64,000 nucleotides of DNA, from assembly GCA_045586405.1 (NCBI GenBank), contig JAZNAG010000145.1:20267-84266 (forward strand), in the 5' to 3' direction. Below are positions 32,280 through 40,979 of this stretch, in pieces. Source of the DNA: SIG607 sp045586405. GTDB lineage: Bacteria > Bacillota > Clostridia > Oscillospirales > Acutalibacteraceae. Made by a program: the position numbers and the translations under genes. The notes under the pieces were generated by a model. That model did no database searches, was not told the DNA's origin, and saw nothing but the letters and a program-made list of their open reading frames with translations. Position 1 is the first letter of the stretch; each line of letters begins with the position of its first letter.

Positions 32280-33121
32280 TATATATCCTTATCTGCAAGG
32301 CGCTTTGCAAAATCTGCCAGTTCTTCCTTGCTGTAAAATTCTACGGTGAGTGTTCCCTTGCCGCCTTTTCCTGTCTTTACCGTTACGGGACGGCGCAGGG
32401 CTTCTTTAAGGGAAAGCTCTACCTCTCTGTGATAATTATCGGTTTTAGGGGCAGGTTTATTGGTTTTATCTTTCTTTTTGAGCATTGCCTCAAGCTCACG
32501 CACCGAGGCTCCGTTCAGCGCGGCTTTAAACATTTCCTGCTGTTTTTCGCCCTCGGCAGAAAGCAGAGTTCTGGCGTGACCTGCGGAAATTTTGCCCTCT
32601 CTCAGCGCGGCAAGTATGTCGGCGGGAAGTTTAAGAAGTCTTAGCGCGTTAGTTACTGCGGTACGGGACTTGCCTACTCTTGCGGCGGCTTCTTCCTGAG
32701 TTAAAGAAAATTTTTCTATAAGTGCGCTGTAGCCCAGAGCTTCTTCGTAAGCGTTAAGGTCTTCGCGCTGTAGGTTTTCTATAAGGGCGGCTTCGGCGGC
32801 TGTCTGCTCGTCCATAGCCTTTACAATTACGGGAACTCTGTAAAGACCTGCTATACGGCTTGCGCGCCAACGGCGTTCACCTGCAATTATCTCGTATCTG
32901 CCGCTAAGCAGGGGACGAACAACTATCGGCTGAAGCAGACCGTGCTTTTCAATGCTGTCGGCAAGTTCACTAAGTGCCGCTTCGTCAAAATCTTTTCTCG
33001 GCTGGTCGCGGTTGGGCTCAATTTCGCTGAGCTCTACCTCTACAAGACCGCCGTTATCTATTGCGTTTTCGTCAAGAACAGAGCCAAAACCTCTGCCAAG
33101 ACCGCCTTTTTTTACTGCCAT
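32279..33121 (-). CDS. parB: Chromosome partitioning protein ParB (Spo0J)
   Basis: CTP-dependent DNA clamp that loads at parS and spreads around the origin. The 280-residue protein starts KKGGLGRGFGSVLDEN, has the ParB N-terminal CTPase domain with NRDQPRKDFDE and the GERRWRAS motif, the HTH domain with SLTQEEAAARVGKSRTAVTNALRLLKLP and a C-terminal dimerisation domain. It lies downstream of parA by 12 bases. Two parS sites are found at 42179 and 42215, about 9 kb away. Confidence 0.96.
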   Translation of the reverse strand: MAVKKGGLGRGFGSVLDENAIDNGGLVEVELSEIEPNRDQPRKDFDEAALSELADSIEKHGLLQPIVVRPLLSGRYEIIAGERRWRASRIAGLYRVPVIVKAMDEQTAAEAALIENLQREDLNAYEEALGYSALIEKFSLTQEEAAARVGKSRTAVTNALRLLKLPADILAALREGKISAGHARTLLSAEGEKQQEMFKAALNGASVRELEAMLKKKDKTNKPAPKTDNYHREVELSLKEALRRPVTVKTGKGGKGTLTVEFYSKEELADFAKRLADKDI

Positions 33122-33133
33122 AAAAATACCTCT

Positions 33134-33898
33134 TTATTTATTTCTTTTAAGGAACTCTTTTGCGAGATTATCATACGCCGCGGCGCCCTTGCTTCGTTTA
33201 TCGTAATACTGAATGGGCATACCGTAGCTGGGGGCTTCGGAAAGTCGCACCGCTCTGGGTATTGCGGTGGCAAAAAGCTTGTTGCCTAAAAATTTCTTTA
33301 TTTCGCTGACAACCTGACCTGTAAGGTTAAGTCTGCCGTCATACATAGTAAGCACAACACCCTCAAGCTCTAAAGTGGGGTTATAAAGTCGCTTTACCTG
33401 ACGGATAGAGGTCATAAGCTGAGAAAGACCTTCCATAGCATAGTATTCGCACTGCATGGGCACCAAAACAGTATCAGCCGCAACAAGCGCGTTAACAGGC
33501 ACAAGCCCAAAAGAAGGCGGACAGTCAATAAAAATATAATCGTACTTGTCCACAATGGGCGCAAGTGTCATTTTCAGCTGATTATGGCGGTTTTCAATTT
33601 CCACCATTTCCACCTCGGCAGCGGCAAGGTTCATATCGGCGGGAATAATATCAACATTTTTAAATTGTGTGTTTATAATAGCGTGTTCTGCGGAATAAGA
33701 GCCAATAAGAAGCCCGTAAGCAGAGCGTTCAAGTTTTCTTTTGTCTATACCGTAGCCGCTGGTAGAGTTGCCCTGCGGATCACAGTCAATAAGCAAAACT
33801 TTTTTACCCGCAAGACCTAAAGCCGCCACTAAATTAACGGCGGTGGTGGTTTTACCTACTCCGCCCTTCTGATTAACTACCGCTATAACCTTTCCCAC
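33134..33898 (-). CDS. parA: Chromosome partitioning ATPase ParA (Soj)
   Basis: A 254-residue deviant-Walker ATPase that works with ParB in origin segregation and DnaA control. It contains VNQKGGVGKTTTAVNL, LIDCDPQGNSTSGYG, YIFIDCPPSFGLV and VLTMYDGRLNLT, all standard ParA/Soj segments. I place the start at GTG 33898 (protein begins with the residues GKVIAVVNQ after Met), because AGAGGTG precedes it; a longer upstream frame would add an unusual 19-residue leader. Directly upstream of parB. Confidence 0.95.
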   Translation of the reverse strand: MGKVIAVVNQKGGVGKTTTAVNLVAALGLAGKKVLLIDCDPQGNSTSGYGIDKRKLERSAYGLLIGSYSAEHAIINTQFKNVDIIPADMNLAAAEVEMVEIENRHNQLKMTLAPIVDKYDYIFIDCPPSFGLVPVNALVAADTVLVPMQCEYYAMEGLSQLMTSIRQVKRLYNPTLELEGVVLTMYDGRLNLTGQVVSEIKKFLGNKLFATAIPRAVRLSEAPSYGMPIQYYDKRSKGAAAYDNLAKEFLKRNK

Positions 33899-33926
33899 GC
33901 ATTTCACCTCTCTAAACATTATATAC

Positions 33927-33955
33927 ATTATAACAAATTTTAGAGAAAAATACAA
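33927..33955 (-). promoter_or_regulatory. Promoter of the parA-parB-rsmA operon
   Basis: Minus strand: -35 TTGTAT (33955-33950), 17-base spacer and -10 TATAAT (33932-33927), 29 bases before the GTG start of parA. Confidence 0.65.
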
Positions 33956-33961
33956 TAGTAA

Positions 33962-33990
33962 TTGAAATTTAGAAAATAATATGTTAGAAT
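33962..33990 (+). promoter_or_regulatory. Promoter of the small lipoprotein gene
   Basis: -35 TTGAAA (33962-33967), 17-base spacer, -10 TAGAAT (33985-33990) preceded by TGT. It is back-to-back with the parA promoter. Confidence 0.65.
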
Positions 33991-34018
33991 ATATATGAAT
34001 ATACAGAGGTGTGATAGT

Positions 34019-34447
34019 ATGAAACGAATTTTAAGTATCTTTTTTTGCTTACTTTTAATATTTGCCGTTTGTGGCTGTGATGACCCCGGCGAGTTTCACG
34101 AGGCATCGGGCGGCGGTACCGACGTTACGGTTTCCGAGAATCCGTCGTCTTCCTCACAGGCAGCTGTTGTTGACAGCCCCCTTTTAGGTAAATGGAATCT
34201 TCTTTCTGTAACAAGAGGCAGCAGTACAACGCGCTACATAAATTCTTCTTACGACTTCAGAGAAAGCGGTACTTTAAAGATTACCCTTGACAAGCAAGAA
34301 CAGTTTTTGAAGTATTCTGTTATCGGTAATGCAATAACGATTATCGAAGGCGCTACCTATAATGTTGTTTCTTATGAGCTTGACGGCGATATTTTGATAA
34401 TCACAACATCAAGCGGTGCTAAACAAAGACTTGAAAGAATGAAATAA
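34019..34447 (+). CDS. Small lipoprotein, lipocalin-like
   Basis: A 142-residue predicted lipoprotein with signal peptide and lipobox AVCGC, then a Gly/Ser-rich linker and a beta-rich domain beginning LLGKWNLLSV and containing YDFRESGTLKITLD, the pattern of lipocalin-like small lipoproteins (DUF5640-type) found in gut Clostridia. ATG 34019 is preferred because AGAGGTG precedes it; an upstream ATG at 33995 adds eight residues of no signal-peptide character. Function unknown. Confidence 0.75.
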   Translation: MKRILSIFFCLLLIFAVCGCDDPGEFHEASGGGTDVTVSENPSSSSQAAVVDSPLLGKWNLLSVTRGSSTTRYINSSYDFRESGTLKITLDKQEQFLKYSVIGNAITIIEGATYNVVSYELDGDILIITTSSGAKQRLERMK

Positions 34448-34450
34448 AAC

Positions 34451-34479
34451 AAACCCCGTCTTATGACGGGGTTTTAGTT
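34451..34479 (+). terminator. Terminator of the small lipoprotein gene
   Basis: AAACCCCGTC (34451-34460) pairs with GACGGGGTTT (34465-34474) around TTAT, followed by TAGTTTT. Confidence 0.88.
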
Positions 34480-34491
34480 TTAGGCTTCACC

Positions 34492-35598
34492 TTAGGGCGA
34501 AGCCTTTGCTTTTTTATTCAGGTCTTCTCTGATTATTCTGAATACTGCGGCGGTGAGGGGAACGAAAATAAGCATTCCGGCAACGCCGAAAACGCCGCCG
34601 CCTATTGTTACTGCGGCAAGTACCCAAATGGCAGGGATACCGATAGAGGTGCCCACAACCTTGGGGTAAATGAGATTACCCTCAAGCTGCTGAAGTACAA
34701 GAATAAAGATTATGAATATGAGAGCCTTCAGCGGTTCTTCGGTTAATATCATAAATGCGCCAACACCTGCGCCCAAAAAGGCACCCACTATAGGTATCAG
34801 TGCGGTAAAGGCAATAAGTGCGCCTATCATTGTGGCATAGGGCAGTTTTAAAATCAACATTCCTACCGTGCAAAGTACACCGAGGATAACCGCCTCAATA
34901 CACTGGCCGACGATATAACGGTGAAAGCTTTCGTTAAACACTTTAATGAGATATTTGATTTTATTGTACCAGTTTTCAACAAAATAGTTTTTTAAGACAC
35001 GCTTTGACTGGCCAATAAGCTTTTGTTTGCCAAGCAGGAAGTAAATAGCGAAGATAATACTTAAGAAACCTGTTACAACTCCTGAGAGCACGGCGGTTAT
35101 AGAGGAAATAACCATACCAACAAAGTTTGTAACACCTGTAGTGGCAAAGCCTGCAATTTCAGAAATTTTGCTTTGCCAGTTTATACTGCTGAGTGCAGAA
35201 ATCAAATCGTCAGAAACAAAGTCGTATTTATTAAGGTTTTCTATTGCCTTAGTAATTGCAATGGGCAGTTTTTGTATAAGAACCTGAATACAGGAAACAA
35301 ATTCAGGCACAACAAGACCGATTACCAAAGCAATTACGGCAAGTACGGTTAGAAAGGCGGCGATCATACAAACGGGACGCCTTGATTTATTGACAAATTT
35401 CTTTTTAGATTTTATAAAGTATATGCGTTCATAAGCGCACATAATTATGTTTACGAGATAAGCAATAACAAAACCGATAATAATAGGAGCCGCCGCGCTT
35501 ATTACCGCAACCGACACCTTGTCCCAATATCTTATAATAAGAAAAAGGATAAACAAAGTTAAGCCTAAACGAAAACATGTTTTAAGGTCTAATTTCAT
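34492..35598 (-). CDS. AI-2E family transporter (permease)
   Basis: A 368-residue integral membrane protein with about seven to eight spans, matching the AI-2E transporter family (PF01594): KSKKKFVNKSRRPVCMIAAF, the long extracytoplasmic region with repeated FVSCIQVLIQKLP and the C-terminal EAVILGVLCTVGMLILKLPYATMIGALIAFTALIPIVGAFLGAG, which is the family hallmark. Members include transporters of autoinducer-2 and of Na+ or small molecules, so the substrate is not predictable. Ends convergently with the lipoprotein gene. Confidence 0.9.
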   Translation of the reverse strand: MKLDLKTCFRLGLTLFILFLIIRYWDKVSVAVISAAAPIIIGFVIAYLVNIIMCAYERIYFIKSKKKFVNKSRRPVCMIAAFLTVLAVIALVIGLVVPEFVSCIQVLIQKLPIAITKAIENLNKYDFVSDDLISALSSINWQSKISEIAGFATTGVTNFVGMVISSITAVLSGVVTGFLSIIFAIYFLLGKQKLIGQSKRVLKNYFVENWYNKIKYLIKVFNESFHRYIVGQCIEAVILGVLCTVGMLILKLPYATMIGALIAFTALIPIVGAFLGAGVGAFMILTEEPLKALIFIIFILVLQQLEGNLIYPKVVGTSIGIPAIWVLAAVTIGGGVFGVAGMLIFVPLTAAVFRIIREDLNKKAKASP

Positions 35599-35672
35599 AA
35601 TATCACCTTTTGTGTTTAGTATAGGTATATTATAATACTTTTGATATGAAAATTCAATAGGGAGAAGGCTTA

Positions 35673-35708
35673 TAAAAAAAGGAACTCAAATTGCTTTGAG
35701 TTCCTTTT
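35673..35708 (-). terminator. Terminator of the large secreted-protein gene
   Basis: On the minus strand AAAGGAACTCAAA and TTTGAGTTCCTTT form a perfect 13-bp stem with a four-base loop and a run of T residues (plus-strand arms about 35678-35690 and 35695-35707). Confidence 0.9.
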
Positions 35709-35731
35709 GTTTAGTTTATCAGAAATCTATA

Positions 35732-38700
35732 TTAGAATTCTTCAATTTTATCTGTGCAGTTATCCTTAAGATACTCTATGCTGCGGTTTACAGTGTTGGA
35801 GTAAACGATGTACTCGTTTTCACCATCGGTGAATTTGATGTAACCACGAGCGAGAACCTTGTAGTTTTCCATACCTGCTCTGAAGTTTCTGATGTAGTTA
35901 GAATACCAGAGTTCCTGAGTTGCTTCTTCATAAGCCCAAGCGGTATCAAGATTTTCAGATTTAGCGTAAGTGGTATAACCGTTACCAACTTTGATGCCGC
36001 CATAGTACTTGTAGGTAGGAGCACCCTCTGTACCACCAACGGTTGTGTACTTGTCGATAGCACCGTTAGCGTAGATGATACCACGCTCTAATACTTCGTA
36101 CTCTACGTCATCAATGAAGATGTTTGAACCGGTTGTGGACTTGTAAGAGAAGTATACACGCATAGCCTGCTGGCTAGCTGCTTCTGCAGCATCTTCGGTA
36201 AGACAAGATGCACCGGGGATGCCTACAACAGTACCGAGGTTTTCAACTACGATATCCTTAAGGTAAACTTCAGGACGACCGGTCTGGTTAACGTCTGCTA
36301 CACTATGGTTGAAGTATACATAGAGATACTTACCTAATGCTTCGTGAGTATCATCAGCGCCTTCTACATTTGCAGTAACCATTGCACTATGTTCAATAGT
36401 GAAGAACATAGTAGCGGTGGTGTATTCGTCGGTCTTAGCAATTACCTTTGTTTCTGCAAGAACCTGCTGTTCGCTGTCAACAACACTTTCAAGTTTACCA
36501 AGAGCAAGACAAAGGGTCGCAGGAATTTCGCCTTCGTTCTTATAAGAGAAGGTTACTTTGTAGGTAGCGCCATCAACAGTCTCTTCGATGGGGAGACGGT
36601 ACATATTCCAGATAGAGCTCTCATATGCCTGCTTAAGTTTTGCTAACTTCTGATCGCCGGTAAGGGACACACCCTCTCCAAGAGCTGCAGAAGAAATAAT
36701 ATCCACACCGTACTTATCATAGTACTCGTCATAGGTGTAAGGTTTGTAGAAGAGTGCGTTTTCTGCTTCGTCAATAGCAAAGCCACGGCAACCGATGTAT
36801 GTTCTCTGTGTGTATTTAACATTTTCGAGAACGTCATTATAGTCATAAACAAAGCTGTTATCTTCGGGGAATACTTTAAGTTTGTTAGACTCTCTGGTGT
36901 TACCTGCAGTCTTATATACAGTCTTTTCGAAGTTGTCAGGGATTAATTCAGCACCCTTAACGCCTTCAACCATTGTATCGCCATCGTTGTAAACAACAAC
37001 GGAGTTGCCGCTTTCAACTTCGATAATTTCGATAGACTGAATTTCAAACTCAGGAAGACCTACGATTTCATACTGGCCCCAGTTTGAAGAGCCCCATTTA
37101 TCAGATGCATTATTGGGGTTGGTGGGAACGTCTGCATAGTGTTTACCGGTATATCTACCAAGAACACCGTCTGTAGAAGTAGTAATATTGAACTCAGGGA
37201 TATAACCTGTTCCAAAATCACCGGTAGCGAAGTTAAAGAATGCATACTGAACATCTTCACTATAGTCTAAGGAAACAGCACCCAAAGTCTTAAATTTTGC
37301 ATTAAATGCAGTACCTGATACTTCAGAGATATTCTGGTAACGGGTACTTTCAAGGGCAGCAACATTGATGCCAGAAGTTGCATAGGCAGTGCTTCTGCCT
37401 GCACCAACTCTAACTCTTACAGTACCTGCACCCAACTGCTTATAAGCCAGTTTAACCATATACTCTGTATTTGATTTTGCGAGAAGGGGAGCGCCTGAAG
37501 CATCAAGAAGGGTGGAAACCTGTGAGTTTGCACCAGTGGTAGATACCATTTTCAGTGTGCCGACTTCGGTATCAGCAGGTGTATTGGGTAAACCAATTTT
37601 TGTACCGATTGTAGCTGTAGCTCTTTTTAATGCGGGAGCAACAGATTTGTAAGGAATTTCAACATCGTCAGCCCATTTGTGCAACATACTATAAACGGGT
37701 GTAATTCTATAATAATCGTTTTCTGCTACTATCATGCTAAGGTCACTCTTTACAGTTGTGCCAGCAACATCATTAGTAGCGTTGAAAACTATATCTTTAC
37801 CGTCAATTTTAAAGTTGTCGGTATAGGAAGCATATCTTGCAGTATAGGTTGCGGGAGCACCTGTAACGATAGCAGTACCGTCAACGAACTTGTTGCCCTC
37901 GGCATCATACCAGCCAAGGAATTCTTTACCTTCAACAGCGGGAGCTGCAGGAGCGGTAACGGTATCACCAACTGCGCCAGCCATAGTTGCGGTGGTTTCG
38001 CCGGCAACAAAGTTAATAGCGCCTTTACCAGCTTCATAGTATTCAAAATCAGTAAGATAGAATTCGTTATAAAGACGAGCATAGGTTTTATCGCCAATGG
38101 TTACAACCTGATCGGGGAAAGGAAGGTCGTTAACATCAGCAGGATCTACTTCAAAGTAACGGTTGTTGCTGGAGATAGCAGGAAGAGAAATAGCAACAGC
38201 ATCAGTGTAATGATACTCACTGGCACCATACAACTTGTATGTATATGCACCCATACCTGTGCCTGCTGCGTTGGCTTTCCACTCAATGCCCCAGTCGCCA
38301 AGGTCGTCAAAATCGCCTTCGGTATCTTCATCGGGGTCGTTAAGAGGAAGCATATCTACCTTAGGAACGGTAACAGGGAAACTTTTGCTACCGTTTACAC
38401 CATATTTAGAATTGGCAGCAGTTGTTTCTGCTGTAACAGTTTCGCCGTCAATGGTATAAACCTGTGTGTCTGTTACTGCAAAACCTGCATAATTTGTGTC
38501 ATAACCCATTCCTGTCTGACTATGAGTAATAGGTGCGTAAAGACCGGATACAGGAACATAGTTTGCATGATTAGTAGATAAGGTGCCTGCAGAAAGTTTT
38601 TTTCCGCCAACCATAGCAGCTGAGGACCATTTGTTACTATTTGCATCAACATTTCTGAAACCATATGCTGCAGTGTTGGGCCAAAGTTCTGTAAAGATAC

Positions 38701-39169
38701 GGTTGTTACTATTACCGCAACCGCCAAAACGAACAGCAACAAGATTGTATTTAAAGCTATAGGATTTGCCTTCTTCAAATCTTACAGGAACAAAGTTGCC
38801 ACTGGCATCCTTATAATGAGGGATAACATTGGTTCTGTAGTTTGAAGCATGGCTTCTGGTTGAGTTATAACGAATACGCATAACGGTTTTTCCGCCGTAT
38901 TCAACATAGTCAACCGCAACGGCTTCACCGGTTGAAGGACCTTCAGTACTAGCAGCGGCATCACCGGCAACAACAGCGGTATATTTGCGTAAACCGGTGC
39001 CGGCTGCCAATGTTGTTCGGGTATTTGTATAACCCAAGAAATTGTCAACATCAAAGTCGAACTTATGATATACATAAGTGCCTTCAACAGCCTCTGCAGC
39101 TACTGCAGGAAGGCTGAGCATAGTGAGCAGCATACATGCTGCAAGTAAAATGCTTAAAAGTTTTTTCAT
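35732..39169 (-). CDS. Large secreted surface protein with InlB-type repeat
   Basis: A 1,145-residue exported protein with a clean signal peptide (KKLLSILLAACMLLTMLSLPAVAA). I place the start at ATG 39169 behind AAGGAGAG; the longer frame adds 15 residues without export features. The body is beta-rich and tyrosine-rich. About residues 395-460 form one InlB/Listeria-type bacterial repeat (GDTVTAPAAPAVEGKEFLGWYDAEGNKFVDG). No LPXTG sorting signal, SLH domain or membrane anchor is visible at the C terminus, so release or non-covalent wall binding is likely. No catalytic domain is recognised. It stands alone with its own promoter and terminator. Confidence 0.78.
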   Translation of the reverse strand: MKKLLSILLAACMLLTMLSLPAVAAEAVEGTYVYHKFDFDVDNFLGYTNTRTTLAAGTGLRKYTAVVAGDAAASTEGPSTGEAVAVDYVEYGGKTVMRIRYNSTRSHASNYRTNVIPHYKDASGNFVPVRFEEGKSYSFKYNLVAVRFGGCGNSNNRIFTELWPNTAAYGFRNVDANSNKWSSAAMVGGKKLSAGTLSTNHANYVPVSGLYAPITHSQTGMGYDTNYAGFAVTDTQVYTIDGETVTAETTAANSKYGVNGSKSFPVTVPKVDMLPLNDPDEDTEGDFDDLGDWGIEWKANAAGTGMGAYTYKLYGASEYHYTDAVAISLPAISSNNRYFEVDPADVNDLPFPDQVVTIGDKTYARLYNEFYLTDFEYYEAGKGAINFVAGETTATMAGAVGDTVTAPAAPAVEGKEFLGWYDAEGNKFVDGTAIVTGAPATYTARYASYTDNFKIDGKDIVFNATNDVAGTTVKSDLSMIVAENDYYRITPVYSMLHKWADDVEIPYKSVAPALKRATATIGTKIGLPNTPADTEVGTLKMVSTTGANSQVSTLLDASGAPLLAKSNTEYMVKLAYKQLGAGTVRVRVGAGRSTAYATSGINVAALESTRYQNISEVSGTAFNAKFKTLGAVSLDYSEDVQYAFFNFATGDFGTGYIPEFNITTSTDGVLGRYTGKHYADVPTNPNNASDKWGSSNWGQYEIVGLPEFEIQSIEIIEVESGNSVVVYNDGDTMVEGVKGAELIPDNFEKTVYKTAGNTRESNKLKVFPEDNSFVYDYNDVLENVKYTQRTYIGCRGFAIDEAENALFYKPYTYDEYYDKYGVDIISSAALGEGVSLTGDQKLAKLKQAYESSIWNMYRLPIEETVDGATYKVTFSYKNEGEIPATLCLALGKLESVVDSEQQVLAETKVIAKTDEYTTATMFFTIEHSAMVTANVEGADDTHEALGKYLYVYFNHSVADVNQTGRPEVYLKDIVVENLGTVVGIPGASCLTEDAAEAASQQAMRVYFSYKSTTGSNIFIDDVEYEVLERGIIYANGAIDKYTTVGGTEGAPTYKYYGGIKVGNGYTTYAKSENLDTAWAYEEATQELWYSNYIRNFRAGMENYKVLARGYIKFTDGENEYIVYSNTVNRSIEYLKDNCTDKIEEF

Positions 39170-39204
39170 CTTACAACTCTCCTTGTAGATATTTTTACAC
39201 TGTG

Positions 39205-39233
39205 AGTGTAACACAAAATTTTCAATTTGTCAA
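39205..39233 (-). promoter_or_regulatory. Promoter of the large secreted-protein gene with palindrome
   Basis: Minus strand: -35 TTGACA (39233-39228), 17-base spacer, -10 TACACT (39210-39205) with a TGT extension. The -10 is one arm of a perfect palindrome, TACACT-GTG-AGTGTA (39196-39210), which could be an operator. Confidence 0.7.
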
Positions 39234-39325
39234 CGGCTTTTTTAATATTTCTTACAAAATTTTTAAAAAATTTTTCCTGCTTTGTGTAAAGTAACCATAA
39301 ATATACTATATGTAGGGGGTAGAGG

Positions 39326-39452
39326 GAGGTACAAACACCTCGGTTATATTCGCGCATAGCGCAAATTATATGGCTTCGCAGTTATATGATGCCTTGCATC
39401 GTTATATTGTCCTTCGGAAAGGTTGGTTTTTGCCTTTCCCTTCGGAAAAGGC
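39326..39452. repeat. Array of small hairpins joined by TTATAT linkers
   Basis: This otherwise gene-free stretch holds short palindromes separated by TTATAT: GAGGT/ACCTC (39326-39341), GCGC/GCGC (39352-39362), a weak one at 39372-39381, GATGC/GCATC (39388-39400), TCC/GGA (39410-39418) and a larger GCCTTTCCC/GGAAAAGGC stem at 39432-39452 followed by T residues, which may be a terminator. The remaining gene-free bases around it hold only the two flanking promoters. Confidence 0.6.
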
Positions 39453-39500
39453 TTTTTCATATTTACATTCCGCTATACATAATATATATCGGTGATTTAT

Positions 39501-40979
39501 ATGAAAAGGACTGTTTTCATAAAAAATGCCGCCATAATGACGGCGACGGGAACAATACTTAGATTTTTGGGTATATTCTTTAAGGTATGGCTTGCTTCCT
39601 CTATAGGCAGTGAGGGTATTGGGCTTTACCATCTTGTTTTTTCGGTATACACCTTAGCAGCTACCTTTGCCGCCTCGGGAATAACCGTTGCGGTTACCAG
39701 ACTTTGCGTTACAGAGTTTACGCTGGGCAACAGGGAAGGGTTTGTTAAAATTTTACGGCGGAGTCTTACCCTTTCGCTTTTTATTTCTTTTATTACATTT
39801 ATAATATTACTCTTTGGTTCAGACTTTATTGCAGAAAACATACTCGGGGACAGCAGAGCGACGGTTTCTATTTGCATATTTGCGGTATCGTTACCGTTTA
39901 TGGCGGTATCCTGTGTTTTAAGGGGTTATTTTGCGGCGCGGCGCAACGCTACGGTTAATTCTTCGGCGGTACTTATAGAACAGGCGGTCAGAATAGTTTT
40001 TTGCATAATTTTGGTAAATCGGTTTTCGCACTACGGGATAGGCGGTGCTGTCGCGGCGGTTATGGCAGGAGATACCGTTGCGGAAATAATTTCTCTTATA
40101 TATACATATATATGTTACCGCTTTGACGCAAAACGTTTAAGGTTTGAAGGTGACTCTGAAAGTTTTGGCTCAGCGAGAAATCTTTTGCGAATAGCCGCGC
40201 CCATTACGGCGGGGCGGTATTTTACAACAATACTGCGGACAACGGAAAACATTATTATGCCAAAGGCTCTTTCAAAGGCAAGTTTTAGTTATTCGGCGGC
40301 TTTATCGGCGTTCGGTGCACTGAAAGGAATGGCGCTTCCGGTACTTTTCTTTCCGTCGTCCATACTTAACGCCTTTTCTACACTGCTTATTCCCGAAATG
40401 AGCGAGGCGTTGGTGCTTAAGAACCCGAAAATAATAAAAAACAACACCGAAAAGGTTTTAAAGGCAACCTGGCTTATGGGTGTTGTTTTTGGATGTTTAT
40501 TTTATGTAAGCGGTCAGCGGCTTGGGCGGTTTATATACTCTGACAGCGATTCGGGGTATTTTATAAAGGTTTTATCGCCACTTGTTCCGCTTATGTACCT
40601 TGACAGCATTTCTGACGGAATACTGAAAGGGCTTGACCGTCAGGTTTTTGCTTTCAAAGGGGCGCTTATTGATTCACTGTCACGAATAGCGCTTATTTAT
40701 ATATTTGTGCCAAAATACAGCATAACCGCCTTTATATATATAATGTATATAAGCAACATACTGACCTTTGGTTTAAACGTAGGCAAGTTATTATCGGTAA
40801 CAGGGGTAAAACCGAGGTTGTTTTCTACCGTACTTTTACCGCTTTTGTTTGCGTTGGGGTTATCGCTCTGCTTTTCGTCGGTATTTTCCTTTATTTCGGC
40901 AGATTTATGGTATCTAGCGGCGGTATACGGCGCAACGCTGGTTTGTTATGGGGGAGTAGTGGTGTTGGGGTGTAGATGA
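39501..40979 (+). CDS. SpoVB/MurJ-like polysaccharide flippase
   Basis: A 492-residue membrane protein with about 13-14 spans, of the MOP-exporter family (SpoVB/Wzx/MurJ). The start KRTVFIKNAAIMTATGTILRFLGIFFKVWLA and the region FKGALIDSLSRIALIYIFVPKYSI are typical of SpoVB-like lipid flippases, which move undecaprenyl-linked wall or cortex precursors across the membrane. ATG 39501 is preferred over GTG 39492, which is in the GGTG ribosome site. Its last 34 bases overlap the convergent QueG-like gene. Specific substrate is unknown. Confidence 0.88.
   Translation: MKRTVFIKNAAIMTATGTILRFLGIFFKVWLASSIGSEGIGLYHLVFSVYTLAATFAASGITVAVTRLCVTEFTLGNREGFVKILRRSLTLSLFISFITFIILLFGSDFIAENILGDSRATVSICIFAVSLPFMAVSCVLRGYFAARRNATVNSSAVLIEQAVRIVFCIILVNRFSHYGIGGAVAAVMAGDTVAEIISLIYTYICYRFDAKRLRFEGDSESFGSARNLLRIAAPITAGRYFTTILRTTENIIMPKALSKASFSYSAALSAFGALKGMALPVLFFPSSILNAFSTLLIPEMSEALVLKNPKIIKNNTEKVLKATWLMGVVFGCLFYVSGQRLGRFIYSDSDSGYFIKVLSPLVPLMYLDSISDGILKGLDRQVFAFKGALIDSLSRIALIYIFVPKYSITAFIYIMYISNILTFGLNVGKLLSVTGVKPRLFSTVLLPLLFALGLSLCFSSVFSFISADLWYLAAVYGATLVCYGGVVVLGCR

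Noticed and set aside
34482..34505. Hairpin AGGCTTC/GAAGCCT as terminator of the AI-2E transporter gene
   Set aside because: No T run follows on the minus strand and the stem overlaps the end of the coding sequence; the plus-strand terminator at 34451 is better supported.
37679..38581. 300-codon open frame on the plus strand
   Set aside because: It lies antisense inside the secreted-protein gene and its cysteine-rich, low-complexity translation looks like a shadow frame.
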